Origin: Pterobdella sp. o SKG-2022
Taxonomy: Eukaryota > Annelida > Clitellata > Hirudinida > Piscicolidae
Direction of reading: 5' to 3'
NCBI GenBank assembly: GCA_964035795.1
Contig: OZ038325.1
Location: 2,172,473 to 2,236,472, forward strand
Length of the DNA: 64,000 nt
Shown: positions 1-25,900 of the stretch, piece after piece
How positions within the stretch are numbered: position 1 is the first letter of the stretch
Layout: each line of letters begins with the position of its first letter
Notes under the pieces: model-generated
Told to the model about the DNA's origin: nothing
The model's database searches: none
Seen by the model: only the letters and a program-made list of their open reading frames with translations
Position numbers and translations under genes: made by a program

Positions 1-495
1 GGTGGCTTAATTTAACGCTATATAACTTTATTTACTATTTGTATTATTATTAACATTATTATTGCTATTATTTGATTGAGTTATTTATCAAGCTCCTTAA
101 AACTTAGCTGGATAGCACTTCAAATATTGCCACATGACATAACCCCTCCAGAATATGAAGGCAACAGTTGCAGTAGTACTGATAGCTATATTAGTTATAA
201 GTATCAACTATTATTTCTCCATACATGATCAACATATCATGACCACTATCATAATGGTCGGACATGAAATATAACTAACCAGATCAACACAACCTTATCA
301 GGTCAACACTAGCTAACCAGGTCAATACAACCTAACCAGATCAACACTAGCTTACCAGATCAACACAACTCATAATTATTCAAAACTTCACCCATATCTT
401 ACTCCAACCCCCCTTTACTAACCATTAACACACCGACTACCTCCTCGCATAATCACCTTCCCCAAATAACAACCAGCTTTCACATACCAACCCCC
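1..495. other. 3' flank of the phospholipase D gene, no gene seen
   Basis: No coding region was found here. It is AT-rich DNA downstream of the minus-strand phospholipase D stop codon. Positions about 275-370 hold an imperfect tandem array of a roughly 20-bp unit containing CCAGATCAACAC or CCAGGTCAACAC, seen about five times. Confidence 0.6.
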
Positions 496-13318
<12,823 letters not shown>

Positions 13319-13326
13319 TGAACCGT

Positions 13327-13429
<103 letters not shown>

Positions 13430-13440
13430 GGAAGGGGAAG

Positions 13441-14271
13441 AAGGGGGAGGGTTTGTATGTTGATGCAGAGATGAAATCAAGAATCAATAGAGCAGCCCAA
13501 ATTTTTTGTACACTAAGCCGCCTGGTGTGGCACCAGTCAAAAATAAATGTCCACACCAAATTGAAGCTGTTCAAATCAACCATCATACCGACGTTATTAT
13601 ACGGCAGTGAAACATGGAACCTTCTACAACATTACCTACAAAGGTTACAGGTTTTCACCAACAGATGTTTGAGAATTATCACCGGCACTTCTCTATGGGA
13701 AAAAATGAAGAATACCCAACTTCGAGGCAAAGCAAATATAGAAAGAATCGATGTGATGATCCAAAAAAGAAGCCTGCAATAGCTAGGCCACCTCGAAAGA
13801 ACGTCGGTGGATCGATTGCCGAAAAAACTTCTGACAAGCAAAATAACCGATGGTAGAAGACAACAAGGCGGACAGAAACAGAGATGGCACGATCTAGTTC
13901 ATAAAGACCTCAAAACGCTGAACTTGGTAGATGTATGGAAACAAGAAGCACACAACAGGAAACTATGGCGAAAAAAAATCACGATTCGTCTTCACGATCT
14001 CAACAGAGAGAAAGAACTAGAAGATAAATCAAAAAATCTCTTAGCTTACTCGTATGCAGGATGCACCAAAATATGTGCAAATAAAGCAGGCCTAGCAAAC
14101 CCCAACAGGCAGATACATCAAACACAACAAACCATAAGATGTGAATACTGTGGTCTGAGCTTTAAACACCAAGGCATCCATAACCATCGCAAAAAATACT
14201 CAACTTCCAATCTATTGCACCTGCCACATGGTGGATATAAGCAAAAACTGTGTGTGTACATGCGTTTATGA
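13441..14271 (+). mobile_element. 5'-truncated non-LTR retrotransposon, RT C-terminal region and zinc fingers
   Basis: The plus-strand translation runs from DAEMKSRINRAAQIF through PTLLYGSETWN and RIDVMIQKRS to two Cys/His motifs (AGCTKICANKAGLANPN and CEYCGLSFK). It is the same family as the copy at 6.0 kb and contains part of the region that copy has lost. An in-frame stop at about 13780 and changed Cys/His positions show decay. It begins right after a GT microsatellite, about 120 bp upstream of the PLD start codon. Confidence 0.85.
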
Positions 14272-15117
14272 TGTCAAAATATTGAAAAACCTGGAACATA
14301 AAACCCTAAAAACATGAGTTCAAAACTCCTTCCTATTGATAACTGTAAAGTTTGCGAAAATTCCTCAGTTGAACCGGGTCATTTGATGCATCCACCATTA
14401 GGTGGAGAGACAAAGATGTTTGTGTGTGTGTGTGTTTGTGATAATGTATGTAACGATTTGTGTGTGTGAATACACCATGGCTTGTTTTGACTTATGCCTT
14501 ATTTTTGTGTGAGTCTGCTTTCTTTGTGAAATCATATCTCATTGAAAATTTTTTCAGTCTTTCTGGATGTTTCAAAGCATGCTAATGTTTTCCAATATTT
14601 ATTATTATTTTTGTTGTGGACTCAAACGGTTCTTGTGTATGTATTCAGATCCGTTTATATTAAATTATGTTTGTGTGTGCGTGTTCGTGTGTATGTGTGT
14701 GTGTATGTTTATTAGTCTGTGTTTGTTTAGATTTTTATAGGTTTTTTCATATCTCTTTAAATTTTGCATCTACACTTGTATGCTTGTTTTTTCATTGAGT
14801 GTTTTGTGTATGTGTGTTCTCAAAATGTGTGTGAATGGTTATAGTTTAAAACAACATCAAAACAATACTCACATGGTTAAACACTTTTAAAACTGAGCAA
14901 AGAACAAAACTAAACGTAAAAACAGAATAGCAAATAATCAAAATCCTTTTAAATCACAATGTAGTGTATGAAGGGATCTAAACCATGTGAAAATCAACGA
15001 TAACAAAACCAAATGTCAACATAAAATTAAAAAATTCCACTTGTAAATCTTATGTATTTTATCTCAGCTTAACAATCTTTTTCAATTGAAACTTGGTTAA
15101 ATCAGCTGTGCAAAACA

Positions 15118-15196
<79 letters not shown>

Positions 15197-16987
15197 TGTA
15201 CCTAAGTACATATATTTGCATAGATGAATTTTTTGCTCAACAAAAAATTCTAGACTCTAAGATGCTCTACTACTAAAAAGACGATTCTAATGAAAATCAA
15301 AACCATCAACTCTAATAATGAAGCAGCTAGCTGACAAAAATGACGGGCATGTGCAATGTAATACACAGATCAGTTGAGTTTCTTATATTTTAATGTTGAA
15401 TATTTATTTTGATTTCTTGAATAATTGATATTGAATATAAAATATAAATATTAGATATATAAATTTTTGAGTCTTTTTAATGATGGGAAATTATTAATGT
15501 AATTATGAAAAACTGATGTAATAATTACTGCAAATAAATGATTGGGATAATTATAAATACTGAACTAAATGTGATAAAATTAAACTTAATTGGTAGTTAC
15601 AACAAAATTAAAACTATTAAATTGTAAACTAACGAAAACAATAATAAATCTAAGATAATCATTTAAAAATTATAATGATAATAATAAAATTTTTAGTCAT
15701 GAAAAAATAATAAAATTAACAATAACAACAATAATAATAAAAGTAATAACAACAATAATAATAATAGTAAAAATAACAAAAATAATACTATGTCAAATAT
15801 TTACAAGACTCATTTAACAATGAGCTAAGGCATCCATCTAAGCATAGCTGTCAAAATAGATCTATTTATAGCTGTGTGTGTTTGTAAAAGCTTGGTGATA
15901 CCGATGACATGATGATAAATATGACGAGGTTAATTGTGATATTTTAGTATTATGATGAAAAAATAAATATTAGAAAATAATAATTTAGGTATAATTATAT
16001 AAATGAGCATGATGATGAGTATTGGTGGTTTTGAGTGTTATGAGCATGATGATGAAATTTATAGAAGTTTAAATGTACTTTTTGGAATTATATTATGAAT
16101 AATTGAATACCAATATGAATGATAATAAAAATTTTTATATATTATTCATGAAAAATGCAATAATACTCATTTTAACTGGAAAAAATAACTTTCCTGAAAT
16201 CTAGCATTATTAAGTGATATTTGATAATGTGAGACCTGCCCAAAAGCTTTTTTGTCTTTTTTGAAAAAAATTATTGTTAGTTTTATATTTTTGGTAAACA
16301 AGACTATTGAATTTCCGCAAAATAATATAGTATTATTCTTACTATGAGTAAAAAATTTGATCAAAATAAATATTACATTTATATTTAAAAGATTTTTGCC
16401 TGAAATTTTGAGCAATATTGGTGAAAAAAATAGAATTGGAAATTAAAAATGAAGTTTTATTTAAATTTATAAACTTGATGATTTAATCAGTCTTATGTAA
16501 GTGTGAATGTAGTTTAGTGAAATTACTCTTTCAGAACAATTATGTATTTAGCAAATTAAATGACTCACTTTTGAAATTAAATGAAAAAATTTCGAAATTT
16601 ATATTCCAAAATCAAAACGAAAAAAGAATTAAATTTCACATATAAAACTAATAGGAATTTAATCGACGTGAAAAGTAAATATGATTTTAACTAATAGATA
16701 AAGTTAAAAAAAAATTTATAAAACTGAACAAATAAAAATTTCTATTTTTATGTATTTCAATGTGAAAGTTCATATTATATTTGAATTATGAATTTTATTT
16801 TTTGAATAAACTTTCAGAATTCAAAAAAAATAATTTTGAATATAAAAAAATAGTTAAATACTCAATTTTAAGAAAGACTTTACGTTTTTCAAAAATATGA
16901 AACTAAATATTTTGAAAATTGTAACTTGGATTCAAATTTCTAAGCGCACTTTTTCAAAATATTGTTATTGTATCATTTATTTGTAAA
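14272..16987. other. Intergenic, AT-rich, no gene seen
   Basis: This stretch lies between the PLD 5' end and the small plus-strand gene. It holds scattered GT-rich stretches (14.4-14.85 kb) and an (AT)n tract at 15121-15190. I found no convincing exon or RNA gene. The PLD promoter may lie in the left part. Confidence 0.5.
15121..15190. repeat. (AT)n microsatellite
   Basis: Thirty-five uninterrupted AT units in intergenic DNA. Confidence 0.97.
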
Positions 16988-17946
16988 ATGTCTCTAGAAA
17001 CGAATTCATCTTCTGCAATGTCTGAAAAAGATAAAGCAGTTTTTGAAAAACTTCGAGTGCGTTCAATGGCGATTTTTTCTTTTTGTAAATTTTTAAATTG
17101 ACACAAATACTCTCATCTTTCCCTCTTAAAAATGTTCGTTAGATTTTTTTCCAATATCGTTTTTTCTGCAGAGTATTTTTAATAATTTTCAACAATTGTC
17201 CTTTTTTATACTATCTACTAACCGTAACTCCTTTTAACCACTTTACTTTATTATACCTACCCTCTCTTACGTTAATCCTGTTTTATCTTTTTTGGGGTTT
17301 TTTGACAATTTGATTCATTCTAAAAAATTCGGAAACTTTTTGTTAGGCGATCGCGACCAAGTGCTTTGAATGATGCGAATAATGCTTCATGTTAATTATC
17401 CTTCATTACTTTCCAGGAGATCAATGCAAAATTGATGAAAATACTTAAAAGTTCAGAAAAACAGAATCCCATAAAGTTAGCCAAATCAATTAAGTTTATA
17501 AATTGCTTTTCATCTCAATTCCACTAAGTAACTAACATATGATGAAGTACAATAGCCTTAATCTAAAAGTAAGAACAACAAACACAAAGTATTAATTAAA
17601 TGACTTAAAACTTTTTGTAAGGCTAGCTTACATTATCAAGTGATCACTTAATAATGTAAGCTAGCCTTACGAAAAGCTTCAAATCATTTATTAAATACTT
17701 TGTGTTTGTTGTCTTTACTAACATATTTAACTTATTATTGTACTGCAGTTTATTGCAGTAAGCTTCAAAAATTTTTATTAATCAATAAAAAAACAACAAT
17801 AATGCTCACATTATTCAATTTATCAAAATGACCCCAGAAACTCCGATCCAACTGAGTTTTTAGATGAGGAGAGTGAAGAAGAGTGTTCTGAAGAAGTACC
17901 AATTGAAAAAGCAGATGTCAATGTTAATGAAGTTTTAATTCTATAA
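16988..17946 (+). CDS. Candidate small acidic protein, three exons, about 78 residues, unknown
   Basis: I do not recognise this protein. Three segments join in phase: 16988-17056 (ATG start, MSLETNSSSAMSEKDKAV, donor GTGCGT), 17417-17475 (acceptor TTTCCAG, EINAKLMKILKSSEKQNP, donor GTTAGC) and 17838-17946 (acceptor CCCCAG, ending in TAA). The first two segments look like a short amphipathic helix or coiled coil. The last is strongly acidic (DEESEEECSEE). The joined length is a multiple of three. A foldback element lies in the second intron. Head-to-head with PLD and tail-to-tail with Vav, it fills an otherwise empty gap. It was found by splice and phase logic only, so it could be chance or a decayed gene. 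Confidence 0.42.
17571..17716. repeat. Foldback element, about 146 bp
   Basis: The left half (CAACAAACACAAAGTATTAA ... GGCTAGCTTACATTAT) is the near-complete reverse complement of the right half, centred at about 17642. The CACAAAGTATT end and a CTTTTCGTA or CTTTTTGTA motif recur in the elements at 19.5 and 30.7 kb. Confidence 0.85.
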
Positions 17947-19022
17947 ATAACTATGTGCACTTCATTTTAATTCCATCATCATCATTCCATGAACATAAAT
18001 ACAGATTTTGGTTGATTTAAGATCTATTTTCTTTTCCCAAATCTTGATAATTTTATCCAAGATAAGCATTCACTCAGATAGCACACCACATTCTCTTCAT
18101 CTCTGAACTCAAGCTTCTGACCTTACAAGAGTTCAAGTCAATTCCCAGGTTTGTATACAATATTATAAATATCAATAAAAGCTTTCAAAAATAAATACAA
18201 AAAAACTTTCAAGAACAAAATGTTTAATGTTGGTGATATTTATTCTACTTTATACTTTATACTATTGAAAGGATATTTATAACATGAAGTGTTCAATATT
18301 ATTTATAAGTTAATTTAAGATATCTCTAAAAAGTGATATTTTTAAGGCAATTTTCTTGTTATTTTTCACTTCTTTTTATGATATAAAACTAAGAATTCGC
18401 AAAAAAAAAATGCATAGAATGTCTGAAAGTAGAATATATTGTTGAAAATTTTTCAAAATATATTTCCACCCTTAAATTGATAGATAAACGCGTGGCTCAT
18501 TATTTTCTACAAAAAATTTTTTTTAGTAACGGCATATTTTTTCCATTTAGTTATATGAGAGGAAACTTCACAATGGACAAGATCAACTCATTTATAAACA
18601 CTTTCAACGGGGTTAAAAATATTCTTAAAGTTTATTAATTCTTTTGCAATAGTGCTAGTTTAATTAACTATATATTTCAAAAGTATTAATTATCAAATTA
18701 AATAATTAGTTACGTAATTTTTTAGTAGTTGTTCATAAATTAACATTGTTATGATTAGTCTTATCATTAGTTTATTTTATTATCATTCTTAGTGATATTA
18801 GCAATCATAGTAATCATAGGCCCCAGACAGGGCCACTAAAATGGTCAACTGATTTATTTTTTTTATTGATTTAGCCATAAAAAACAAATGAAATTATTGA
18901 AAAACAAACTAGGTTTGTACTAAAAAGTACGAATTAATGGCCATACCAAAGAACAAACAAAAGATGAATGTGAAGGGAAAGATTAATGCTTATAAGAAAC
19001 AAGAGCATCCTAAAATCCAATG

Positions 19023-19137
19023 TTGGTGGTTGGTGGTTGGTGGAGGGTGGGTAGGTGGGTGATTGGTGAAGGGTGGGTAGGTGGGTGGTTGGTGAAGGGT
19101 GGGTAGGTGTGTGGGTGTTTGGTTAGTGGAGGGTGGG
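19023..19137. repeat. G-rich minisatellite (GGTGGTTGGT / GGTGGGTAGGTG)
   Basis: Repeated units of GGTGAAGGGTGGGTAGGTGG with strong strand asymmetry. The runs of G could allow G-quadruplex formation, which is inference only. Confidence 0.8.
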
Positions 19138-19532
19138 CACTTTTTGAGTAGTTGGATGGATGGGTGATCTTCCAATAAATATATTCATAAATGAATAAAT
19201 AGATAGACAGGTATATGGGTAGATAAATGAATGGGTGTATGCATGAATAGATAATAAGTACAGAATAAACAGATGAAAAATGCCTGAATAGATGGATAAA
19301 TACATAGAAATATAGATAATTTTATATAGACTAAGTCCATACAATATGGATGAATGATGGAAATGAGATACTGATTTAAAACAGATAAAAACTTCATTGT
19401 TGAGGAGGATGTTAAAGAGTTCAGTACTCTGAAGGTTATCTTTTGTATGTGTGATCTTTTTGTTGGATTTATAAGAGTTACCTTTGTGTATGCGTGATCT
19501 TTTTATTAGATTTATTAAGGTTACCTTTGTGT

Positions 19533-19680
19533 GAGGTAAAAAAACACAAAGTATTTATTAATCTAAATCCCGAAACTTTTCGTAAGTTTAACTCACATTA
19601 TAAAGACATTGACAATATAAGCTAAACTCACGAAAATCTTTCTGATTTAGATTGATAAATGCTTTCTGTTTATTTACCTT
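19533..19680. repeat. Foldback element, about 148 bp
   Basis: The left part (GAGGTAAAAAAACACAAAGT ... CTTTTCGTAAGTTTAACTCAC) is an imperfect reverse complement of the right part ending TTTATTTACCTT, centred near 19610. Related to the 17.6-kb element by its CACAAAGTATT end. Confidence 0.75.
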
Positions 19681-20422
19681 ACTATTTGATTCAGTTATTT
19701 CAGGTTATCTTTGTGTTTTTATGATTTTAGTGCCCTTTTTTTACGCTTTATGATCTTTTTCTATACTTTTTTTCGTAACATAGTTAGTGTATTAGTTCAC
19801 TTCACTATTTAATTCAGGTTATTCTACGTCAGCAATTTAATTGTTTTATTTTTTTGTAAAGGAAAACCAGCTATAAATAGGCTTTATTGTTTATACCCTT
19901 ATTCTCTGCTGAGGAAAATGGTCTATAAATAGAATGATGATGATGTTTATTGATTAATTGGTGTTATTTAAACAATAAATCTAGTTACAGCATTTTTATT
20001 TCTTTTATCTGCTTATCTATTTGGTTGCAGGTTGATCGATTTTTCTACAAATATATTGTGATACTGAGGCATTGTCAAAGGTTGTCTGAGTTCAGAAAGG
20101 ATGGTCTTACTAGATATGTGTTTCATTGAGAGACTCATCACCATGCCGTCTCTATACTAGCATGCGTTGACTATCTATCTGTCTAGCTATCTATCTCTTT
20201 GTTTATCCATCTGCTTAACTTATATGTATATTTCTATCTATCTTTGAGTTCATACATTCATTCATTTTTTTAATTATTTTGACATGAAAAACATTTTTAA
20301 CTTCAAGATTTTATTACTTACAAAACACAGTTTCAATGAATCAATATAAGTCTTCAAAAACCAACGATTTTTAAATCATTTTCAATTTCTTCGTACTTTC
20401 GAACTAATCGTCTCCAATGATG

Positions 20423-22930
20423 TCATATAAGTTTGACGTAACTGACAGGAAAATAACCCACCTGTATAACAAGTTGATAAGATTTGCTCATTACACCGTT
20501 GAAGTTGGTTAAAAGTTTCCATCCACGAGTTTTTATCGATTTATATATGTCGCTTAATTAATACAACAATGACCATTCTCTTTGTTACGCAATCCCATCA
20601 TTTTTAAATCTAGCACTTGCCTCATTTATGATCATCTCAGCCATGTTAATGGTGGTTACTTGCTCCATGCATGACCCCACCGTTGTAGCACTACCCTCAT
20701 CCTCATCGTGTTCTATGCGCCATTTCTACCGGCCTTTAAACTCGCACCACCATTCCATAAAACTTCGCCGCCAACTCACACCCTCACCATAGACAGCCCC
20801 ACGCTCCTGTGAACTATCACTCACAACTCTATCACTATTAACAAAACCCTCCATCATCCAACTCTACCACCACTTTAAGCAACCATCCATCCCACAAACT
20901 TTGTTGTGCACCTTTCCCTTCCACCACCCTTCAGACTGTCCAGCCTTTGAAAGAACTTTGATCTTATCTCCTCTCTTGAAACTCACTTGCTTCTCAGATG
21001 TTGCGTCGAAGGGAAACAAAGCTACGCACAGTCTCTCGTCGCCTGTGGTGTGTTGGTTGGTGTTGAAATTTTTATGGTGTTTATAAAGCAACTTGATATA
21101 TATGTGTTGTGTGGCGTTTTATGAGATTTTGTGTAATTTTTGTTTGTGGTTTTTTATGAAGTTTTGTATGGACGTGTTGTGTGGAATGCATGAAGAATGC
21201 TAATTGTTTAGGTGAAAATGTGATGGATTTGAGAGAAGTTCTGAGTGAAATTCTGAATCTAAGCAATTAATATCTTTTATTCATTTACATGTATAATACT
21301 ATTTAGTTTTCATTAACTTTAAAATTTAACGAACTTATATAAATCATCTTAGTGGTATGCCCAAAATAATAATAACAATAAAAATAAAGGTTATAATATT
21401 GTTTATAATGATAAGAATAATAAAAATGATAGTAATACAAAACTGCTTATAAAAATAAGAATAATAAAAATAAGAGTAATACTAGAATGCTTATAATGAA
21501 AAAAATAAAAATAGTGATAATAATATAAACAAAAAATAATAGTAGCCCAACCTTCTTTTGTAAAAATGGAATAAAAGTCATGTACAAGGGGTGTCTTGAT
21601 GGCAAAGAATATCGATTCTAGGCTTTCTTCTCTGTAGTGCTCCACTAACTTCTGTAGGAGGGTTAATTTGGAGTGGAAGGGAAGTGGAAGTGTTTGATGG
21701 TAGGATGGGTCGAGGAGATGTGGTTGGGACTGATTTGAGATAATTGAGCTAATTATTTGGTTGGAGGGTTTAAGCTAGTGGTGGGGTGGAAGGAAATTAT
21801 GGTTGGAGAATGATGCTAAATATAAGAAGTAATATTTGAGAGCAATAGTTGATATAGAACACAGTAAATACCGTTTATATAGTAGTTATATATCTTATTT
21901 TTATTTTTATTTATATTTAACCTATGGTCATATTGAAAACGACTTGACAACAACAATCTAACGTCTAGTGAGGCGAAAGTGATCTTGTTAGAGAAGCAAA
22001 AGCCATTAAATTTGTTGATTTTGAGATGCTCTACTTTGTCTCCTAATCTGTTATTATTATTATTATTGTTTCCATTCTTATTTATTATTAATTTATTTTA
22101 TGTTGTCTGTTTGTTTATCATTCACCATTTTACTTCATAAACAAATTTTATACGGAAGTTAACTAGTTCAAAATTGCCTTGATTTTAATATTGAACATTT
22201 TAAATCCTCATTATGAATGTAAACTCCTCCCACGAACTTGATTGACAGGGCAAACTCTCCTTTTCTATCATCTCTCACACTCATCCTCACTAGGAAGGTT
22301 CCAAGGGGGGCGATGCATAGTTTTATCGTTGCTTCATCCCTGCTCATACTGCCCGCGTACCTGTGGGTGTTTTTGTGCTTGCTTGCGTGTGTGTTTGTTT
22401 GGTTGTTGGTTTTTATGTGTTTGTTTATTTTTGCGTGTGTGTGTTTCTGTTTGTTTGATCATTTATGTCTTTTTATACATATAAAACCGGAAGTTTAACC
22501 ATTGCTTTTCATGAAGTTTTTCTTTAGCTTCAACATCATCATCATCACCACCATGATGACTAATAGATGGACTCACGAGTGGTGATGATGATGATCGCGA
22601 GAGAGGATCAGTAGATCTTTGGGACTGTGGCAAAAATAAAAACAATAATCATAAAGTGTTTATATAATAAAAATAATAAATATAACAATAATAAAAAATT
22701 TTAACATTGGTTTTTATTATTACGATAATACTTCAAATCTCCAAATAATTAATTTACAAAAGCATGACGTCACAAACCTGGAAAGCTACTCGGACAAACT
22801 TTTTGGGCACCAGACCTCTGATCCCTCTCAACTCCCCCTGTGGTGGGTGGGTGTATGGATAAGTGGTTGGATGAGTGTGCTTATTGAGAAATAGATGGTT
22901 AGACACACCACACACAAACAAACAAACAAA

Positions 22931-22986
<56 letters not shown>

Positions 22987-25900
22987 AATAAACCAACCTC
23001 CATAAACTCTTCATCATCTCTACCACACACAACGTTAATAAAGTCATTGACGCTGAAACTTAAACAGTTGGGTGGGTCAGAAGGGGAGGGGTGGAAAGAT
23101 TGAAGGGCTTTGACACGGGCTGGTGAAGGGGAGGGTGGTTAAAGAGGTTGTGTAGAAAAGATAAAGAGAAGTTGATGGTGTAGAAGATGAAGAAAAAGCA
23201 AAAGATGATGAAGATGAAATAGGTGAAGTTAAGTTATGGAGAAAAAAGTTGTTAGTTGGAAAGAAAAAAGGAAAGAAGAGAAAAAAAATGAAAAGAAAAT
23301 GAGGTAGAGAAGGATAAAATGATAAGAAAAATTCTGAAGTTATAAATCTAGAATAAAATTTTAGTAATGACATTCAGAAACTGCTTCAAAATATTACTAA
23401 TAATTTTTGTTTCTCTATAAATAACAAAAATAAACAATAATAACACTTGTACATTCATAAAAATAAAAAATAATAAGAATAATAACGAGTGGAATGTTGC
23501 GATGGCAGAACGCTTCTGAAGGATCGAGGAGGGAGAGAGCCAGTTGGTGGTCCTATGGTTATGATTATGATCTTTTTGATAATATCAATAATAATAATAT
23601 AGATAATATTTATGTTTTTTGCTTTTTTTCTATTTGTATGCATTGAAATATATATTGTTTGAAGCGTAATTCATTTATTTATCTCGGGTATGCTCATTCT
23701 ATAAGAAATTATTTATTTTGTTTAATAGTCATACCCTCCATATCTTTGGCGCGCTTGATGCATTCTTTATGAACTGCCATCTTTGTTTCTGAAATAAATT
23801 CAAATGAATTATCAATTGAAAAATCACAATAGAAATAAAAATAATAATACTTCGGCATTTGTATCCTTGATAGAAAACTCCTCTGTGGAAAAAATTAGAT
23901 GATTTGTTTTCATTTTTATATTCTTTATACTCACTCACCCCCCTATCCCACCCCCATTCTACCACCACCCCACGCTTCTGCCTCCCCTCCACTCCCTTCC
24001 AACCTCAATAACTTGCGACACACATCACAAATAGTGGGTTTCCCGAAGTTCGCCATTTCAAAATGGTGGAGGCTGTTGACGCTTTCTTCCGGTTCTATAT
24101 TGTCACTGTGTGTGTTTGTTTGTGTGTTTTTTTTGTTTTTCAAATTTTTAACTTTTCTATCAAAAACACCCATGCGTTTATTCCCACACATCCATTTTCC
24201 CAAAGCACTCTTCTTTTCCCCTTTTCCACACACTTCCTCTCTCCCTTAAACACACTCTCTTTTTCATCCTTTCTCTTTCCTTTTCTTCCTGTTTACCTAC
24301 GCTCTTTTCTTCCTTTCTCCCTTAGACATCTCCCCATCTTCTCCACCCCACCACCACCTACTAAGCCGTGAGAAGAGCTTGCATGATTGAACTCATCAGA
24401 TAGACCTTCTTACTCATCATTACTATCACATCATTATCATCCCTCTTGCTCGTCAGCTGCACACAATGCATGCCCTGGTGAAAAATGAAGGCTTATTTTT
24501 ATTGTTGTTATGTTTTTGTTATTATTGTTGTTGTTATTATTTTTTTTTACTTGTCTTTGTGAATATGTAGTTAAAAGTTTTTTCCCTACTTTCACTGATG
24601 TTGTTGCTGTTGACAACAATTTAATGACTAATATGAAAAATAAAAAAAATAATAAAAATGCCAAAAAAGATTCAATAAAAACAATGAAATAATAAATAAC
24701 AATAAAAATAAAAAAAAACATCAAAAAACAATAAAAATGTCAGTAAAAACCTTTTCCTTGTAAGGTCCATCAGACAGAATATAATCGACCAGCTGCGCAT
24801 GTCTCTTGTAACCATGGTTACCTTGGTCGTTCTTTACCTTACAGACTATTAATAGCATGTCGAACAAGAATATGTGTCTGCCAATCAGAATTCGTGTATT
24901 ATTTGCCTATTTTTAGATTTACATAGATTAAATAGTTATATTTAGTTGCTCTAGAGATTTAATAAATATTTCCATATAACTTGTTTAATAAAAGTTGTTT
25001 AACAAAAAAATATGCATAAATTCAAAACTATAACTGATAAAAATTAAAAATAATTTTCAAAAATTCAACGCCAAATGTCGACCTATTTTTGTTGCAGTTG
25101 TCAATAGAGAGTTTAACCTTAATCTCACAATCCATCCTCAACCTCCCATACTTCTCTAAGCTCACTTCCTGTTACGTCATCGTATCATCCTTGTCATTCC
25201 ATCATTAACATCATCACCATCCCCATCCTTATCACCACCATCATCATTAACATTATCACCATCATCATCATCATTACCACCATCATCCTCATCATTACCA
25301 CCATCATCATCAACATTACCACCATCATCATCAACATTACCACCATCATCATCAACATTACCACCATCATCATCATCATTATTATCATTATTCCTTAAAT
25401 CTTCACTATTATTATTATTACTATTATTATAATCATCCCTATTACCATAGTTATAATAATTAACAGCATTATCATCATCATCATCATCATCACCAATATC
25501 ATTATCATCATCCTTCTCATCATCATCATCATCATTGTTAAAACTCACAGTAGGAAGGTTAGAAATGCTGAATAAGAATCAAAAAATGAAATAATTATAC
25601 TAATTTGCAATTACCCAATTGAGTAAAAAAAGAAAATTAAGTGATTCAAAACATTTCAGAGAATAAAAAAAAAATAATGGAAAAAATATCATTGAAATTC
25701 TTATTTAAATTTTTATATTATTTCTTCATAACCATTAAAAAATTAGTTATCTTAAACTACGGTTTATCCTTATGCACAATTTTTGTTAACCGACTGCTGT
25801 GTACCCCAGATACAAGGACACCTACAGCTGAGTAATCTAATACGACTATTTTAAATTAGATACAATAAATCTCCATATACACCATCATAAATTTGTATAA

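Larger units (their letters stand above)
17947..20422. other. Intergenic, no gene seen
   Basis: AT-rich DNA between the small plus-strand gene and the Vav stop codon. It holds a G-rich minisatellite and a foldback element (listed separately). No other coding or RNA feature could be supported. Confidence 0.5.

Noticed and set aside
23483..23553. Possible Pro-rich Vav exon (GPPTGSLPPRSFRS)
   Set aside because: It has an acceptor-like AG, but no donor in phase before a stop. The flanking exons 23735-23788 and 22998-23119 join in phase without it.
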